Assembly (NCBI GenBank): GCA_000934455.1
Contig: KN883627.1
Coordinates: 92,854-126,021 of the forward strand
From: Apostichopus parvimensis
Lineage: Eukaryota > Echinodermata > Holothuroidea > Aspidochirotida > Stichopodidae
DNA: 33,168 nucleotides
Direction of reading: 5' to 3'
Shown: piece by piece, positions 31,348 to 33,168 of the stretch
Layout: the number at the start of each line of letters is the position of its first letter
Position numbering within the stretch: the first letter of the stretch is position 1
Notes under the pieces: generated by a model
Told to the model about the DNA's origin: nothing
Seen by the model: the letters and a program-made list of their open reading frames with translations, nothing else
The model's database searches: none
Translations under genes and position numbers: made by a program

Positions 31348-31730
31348 GGAGGGCGGTGTGGTTAAGGCAGTGGACTGGTGATCTAAGGATTACAGGTTCG
31401 AGCCCTGACCAGATCATTGCGTTGTGTTCTTTGGCAAGGCACTTTATCTCCATTGCCTCTCTTCACCCAGGTGTATAAATAGGGACTTGCGAGGTAACTT
31501 GAAAATATAGTTGTGTGCGCTGGTTTGTGGCTGTACCCTATGGGAAGTGCCCCCGGGACACGTGGTTGTGGTGCAATGTGGTGCCCCAGGAGAGATTGAT
31601 TGAATTGCGCACACTTTGGTGTGTAGGTGTGACAAGTTACCAATGACCAAGGCTAAGTTGTACCAGCACATAGAGACTTTAGTGTATATTTGCGCCTTAT
31701 AAGAACTGTATTATTATAATTATTATTTAT
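31348..31730 (+). repeat. SINE family B, full-length copy with tRNA-like head and LINE-like tail
   Basis: The head ggcggtgtggttaaggcagt and acaggttcgagccctgacc provide A- and B-box-like Pol III promoter parts. The central part has tgtgttctttggcaaggcac, a phrase recurrent in invertebrate SINE bodies. The body matches the truncated copy at 20326-20580. The 3' end reads tgcgccttataag and then TTATTA-type repeats, like the tail at 1470-1545. Two long overlapping minus frames (75 and 86 codons) inside it are repeat shadows. Confidence 0.88.
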
Positions 31731-31758
31731 GATTTTATTTAAAAGAAGACTGTCAGCA

Positions 31759-32260
31759 CAGTGGCCGGATCCAGGGTCTACAATAACAAGTTGTGGCACA
31801 TACATAATCTGGCTCAAACCAAAGTCAACACTTGAAAGATATATCGATGTTTTCACTTTAACGCGCCGAATTTTTCGGTATCTACCGATGCTTAGCTCCC
31901 GGCCCCGACTCTCCTCTTCCAAACAAATCCCGCGTTCGCCATTTATCAATCCCGTAGCCGGCCAAGCTGGGTCACAGAGTCCTGCCACTACCCAACCCAT
32001 CCTATGTGGACTGCAATGCCGTCTCCACATTCGTGCAACAACCATATTGTACAAAAGTTACAAGACACACAAAGATATTTTCTGAAATTAATGGGGCCCA
32101 GCCCCTCCCCCAACATCCGTTAGACGTGCTGGTAACGGGTCTGCACTGGTCATAACATATACGGTCCTTTACACCACTCCCCACGAGCTCTGAGATCTTA
32201 TGCCACCGATCTATGTATTTCATTTGATTAAACGGCATGAGCGTTGGACTAAAATGTGGT
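31759..32260. repeat. GC-richer unclassified region, possible DNA-transposon relic
   Basis: It opens with cagtggccggatccagggtc; CAGTGG-GGATCCAGG ends occur on hAT-type elements, but no matching inverted end or target duplication was found. Overlapping frames are open on both strands (118 codons plus at 31729-32085, 133 codons minus at 31653-32054). Neither shows a recognisable domain, and both cross the boundary of SINE B or its tail, so I do not call a gene. Confidence 0.3.
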
Positions 32261-32639
32261 ATGCAAAAGATAACACATAGTCACCGACGGATAACATTTT
32301 ACCTTCCATTATCAGCCATCCTATCCAGAATTTGCCTTCGTACAGAGTAATCATTCGCGTATAACTAATTTTCATGAAGAGATCCCTTGTCAATTTTTTG
32401 AGTTCGTTAAAAACAGTAAGAAATCACAACGAAAAGGTTTCGGGACTTTAACGCACCTATGAGTTTTGCGGATCACTGAAAATTTTGTAGAGGCAAAATA
32501 AGGACGAAAATTAAATATCGAGGTCGGAAAGCAATCGAATATGTTCACTTTTCAATGAATGGTTTTACTTCATTAAGTCCTTGATCGAACATTTCTAATC
32601 ATAAACTCAATATTAACGTTCGTAAATACCGTCACATAT
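32261..32639. other. no feature seen; possibly 3' flank of the minus-strand gene
   Basis: No supported frame on either strand. It lies beyond the candidate polyadenylation signal at 32640-32645 of the gene read leftwards. Confidence 0.4.
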
Positions 32640-32645
32640 TTTATT
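32640..32645 (-). promoter_or_regulatory. candidate polyadenylation signal of the minus-strand terminal exon
   Basis: AATAAA reads on the minus strand about 175 bases after the stop codon at 32822-32820, a normal 3' untranslated length. Confidence 0.4.
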
Positions 32646-32819
32646 TTACATCTCAGTGTCACACAAAGCTAAAAATGGAAAAACGATTACTTTACCGGAA
32701 ATTAATTTTAAATGTACCGCATGATTTTCGGTGTTGCGGTTAAACTTCAGACGATGGAGATCGATTAATATCATGAGCTAAATTCCACAAAGAGCAATAT
32801 TTCATCAAGTTATTAAAAT

Positions 32820-33047
32820 TCAAAAATATATGTCCATCTCTGAATATTCATAGTCGTCTGGATTTTCTTTCTCATCTTCTACTCTTTCTGGTATGACGTC
32901 AAGGTGACAATTTAAAGAAGACAAGATGGAATTTCTTCGGTCGTTTCGAGACATTTCCCTCTTTAAGTGAGGTGAGGTCGCTCTAACTGTCTCGATTCTG
33001 TCCACACTCGTGGGCGCACTCCTTGTTCCTAGAATTCGTCCATCGGG
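32820..33047 (-). CDS. putative terminal coding exon of an unidentified gene (75 codons plus stop)
   Basis: On the minus strand a pyrimidine-rich acceptor, ttctcatttgtag, ends at 33048. The frame from 33047 to the TGA at 32822-32820 stays open with non-repetitive, hydrophilic, clearly protein-like sequence. It starts PDGRILGTRSAPTSV, has an Arg-rich middle with RRNSIL (a possible basophilic kinase site), then an acidic Glu/Asp/Tyr-rich end, DDYEYSEMDIYF. A putative AATAAA follows. It resembles the cytoplasmic C-terminus of a signalling or membrane protein, but I do not recognise the family. The preceding exon would lie to the right, outside the window. An internal ATG could start a 44-residue frame, but the acceptor makes an exon more likely. 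Confidence 0.5.
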   Translation of the reverse strand, partial: PDGRILGTRSAPTSVDRIETVRATSPHLKREMSRNDRRNSILSSLNCHLDVIPERVEDEKENPDDYEYSEMDIYF

Positions 33048-33168
33048 CTACAAATGAGAATGAAGATCTCTAAACTAACACGAGATATTTCTATCGTTGT
33101 TAAGTTGATTCAGAATACACTATATTTTTCTATTCATTTTCATTGCACTTTCATTGTTAGAGGGGGGG

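Noticed and set aside
31383-31671. Overlapping 75- and 86-codon minus-strand frames
   Set aside because: Both read the antisense of the full-length SINE B.
1-33168. CRISPR arrays, bacterial operons or phage genes
   Set aside because: No spaced direct repeats, Shine-Dalgarno-led gene runs or phage proteins; spliced animal genes are present instead.

Overview
The window is intron-rich, AT-rich animal nuclear DNA. It carries short coding exons with GT-AG introns and many small repeats: tRNA-derived SINEs, hAT-like and LTR elements, and LINE-like tails. The gene content plus the very frequent short words GTACTGTAC/TACAGTA and TAGGCCTA make an invertebrate deuterostome (echinoderm-like) my best guess. 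That guess is weak, because no diagnostic sequence fixes the species. Nothing bacterial or phage-like was seen.

Two host genes are recognisable and lie head to head around 24.2-24.9 kb. On the minus strand is the first coding exon of a BRSK/SAD-family protein kinase (24180-24249), with a perfect splice donor; its later exons were not found and probably lie beyond the left edge. On the plus strand is a complete five-exon nurim (NRM) gene (24877-29127, 255 aa), an inner nuclear membrane protein. The 627 bp between the two start codons holds an exact DR1 nuclear-receptor site and may be a shared promoter. A third likely gene end, a minus-strand terminal coding exon of unknown family, lies at 32820-33047 beside the right edge.

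The largest other item is a decayed, 5'-truncated Ty3/Gypsy-type LTR retrotransposon on the minus strand (7992 to about 14330). It has a 514-bp 3' LTR with an internal AATAAA, an adjacent purine tract, a Gag zinc knuckle, protease, reverse transcriptase, RNase H and integrase. It is broken by several frameshifts and a stop, and interrupted by an 875-base assembly gap.

The remainder is non-coding. From left to right: a 40-bp satellite and a CACGC-rich stretch (1-430); a LINE-like 3' tail (1470-1545); a dispersed 130-bp family, tandem at 1711-1970 and inverted at 3.9 and 22.2 kb; two Penelope-type, hammerhead-ribozyme-like motifs (2.86 and 5.44 kb); a 170-bp tandem duplication (17.9-18.2 kb); two SINE families (three and two copies); a 914-bp hAT-like element with an exact 8-bp target duplication (22704-23617); and a tandem duplication of a nurim splice acceptor (28.1 kb). 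I found no evidence for a wholly new system. The best leads are the divergent BRSK/NRM promoter, the palindrome-ended hAT element, the hammerhead-like motif and the unnamed terminal exon.
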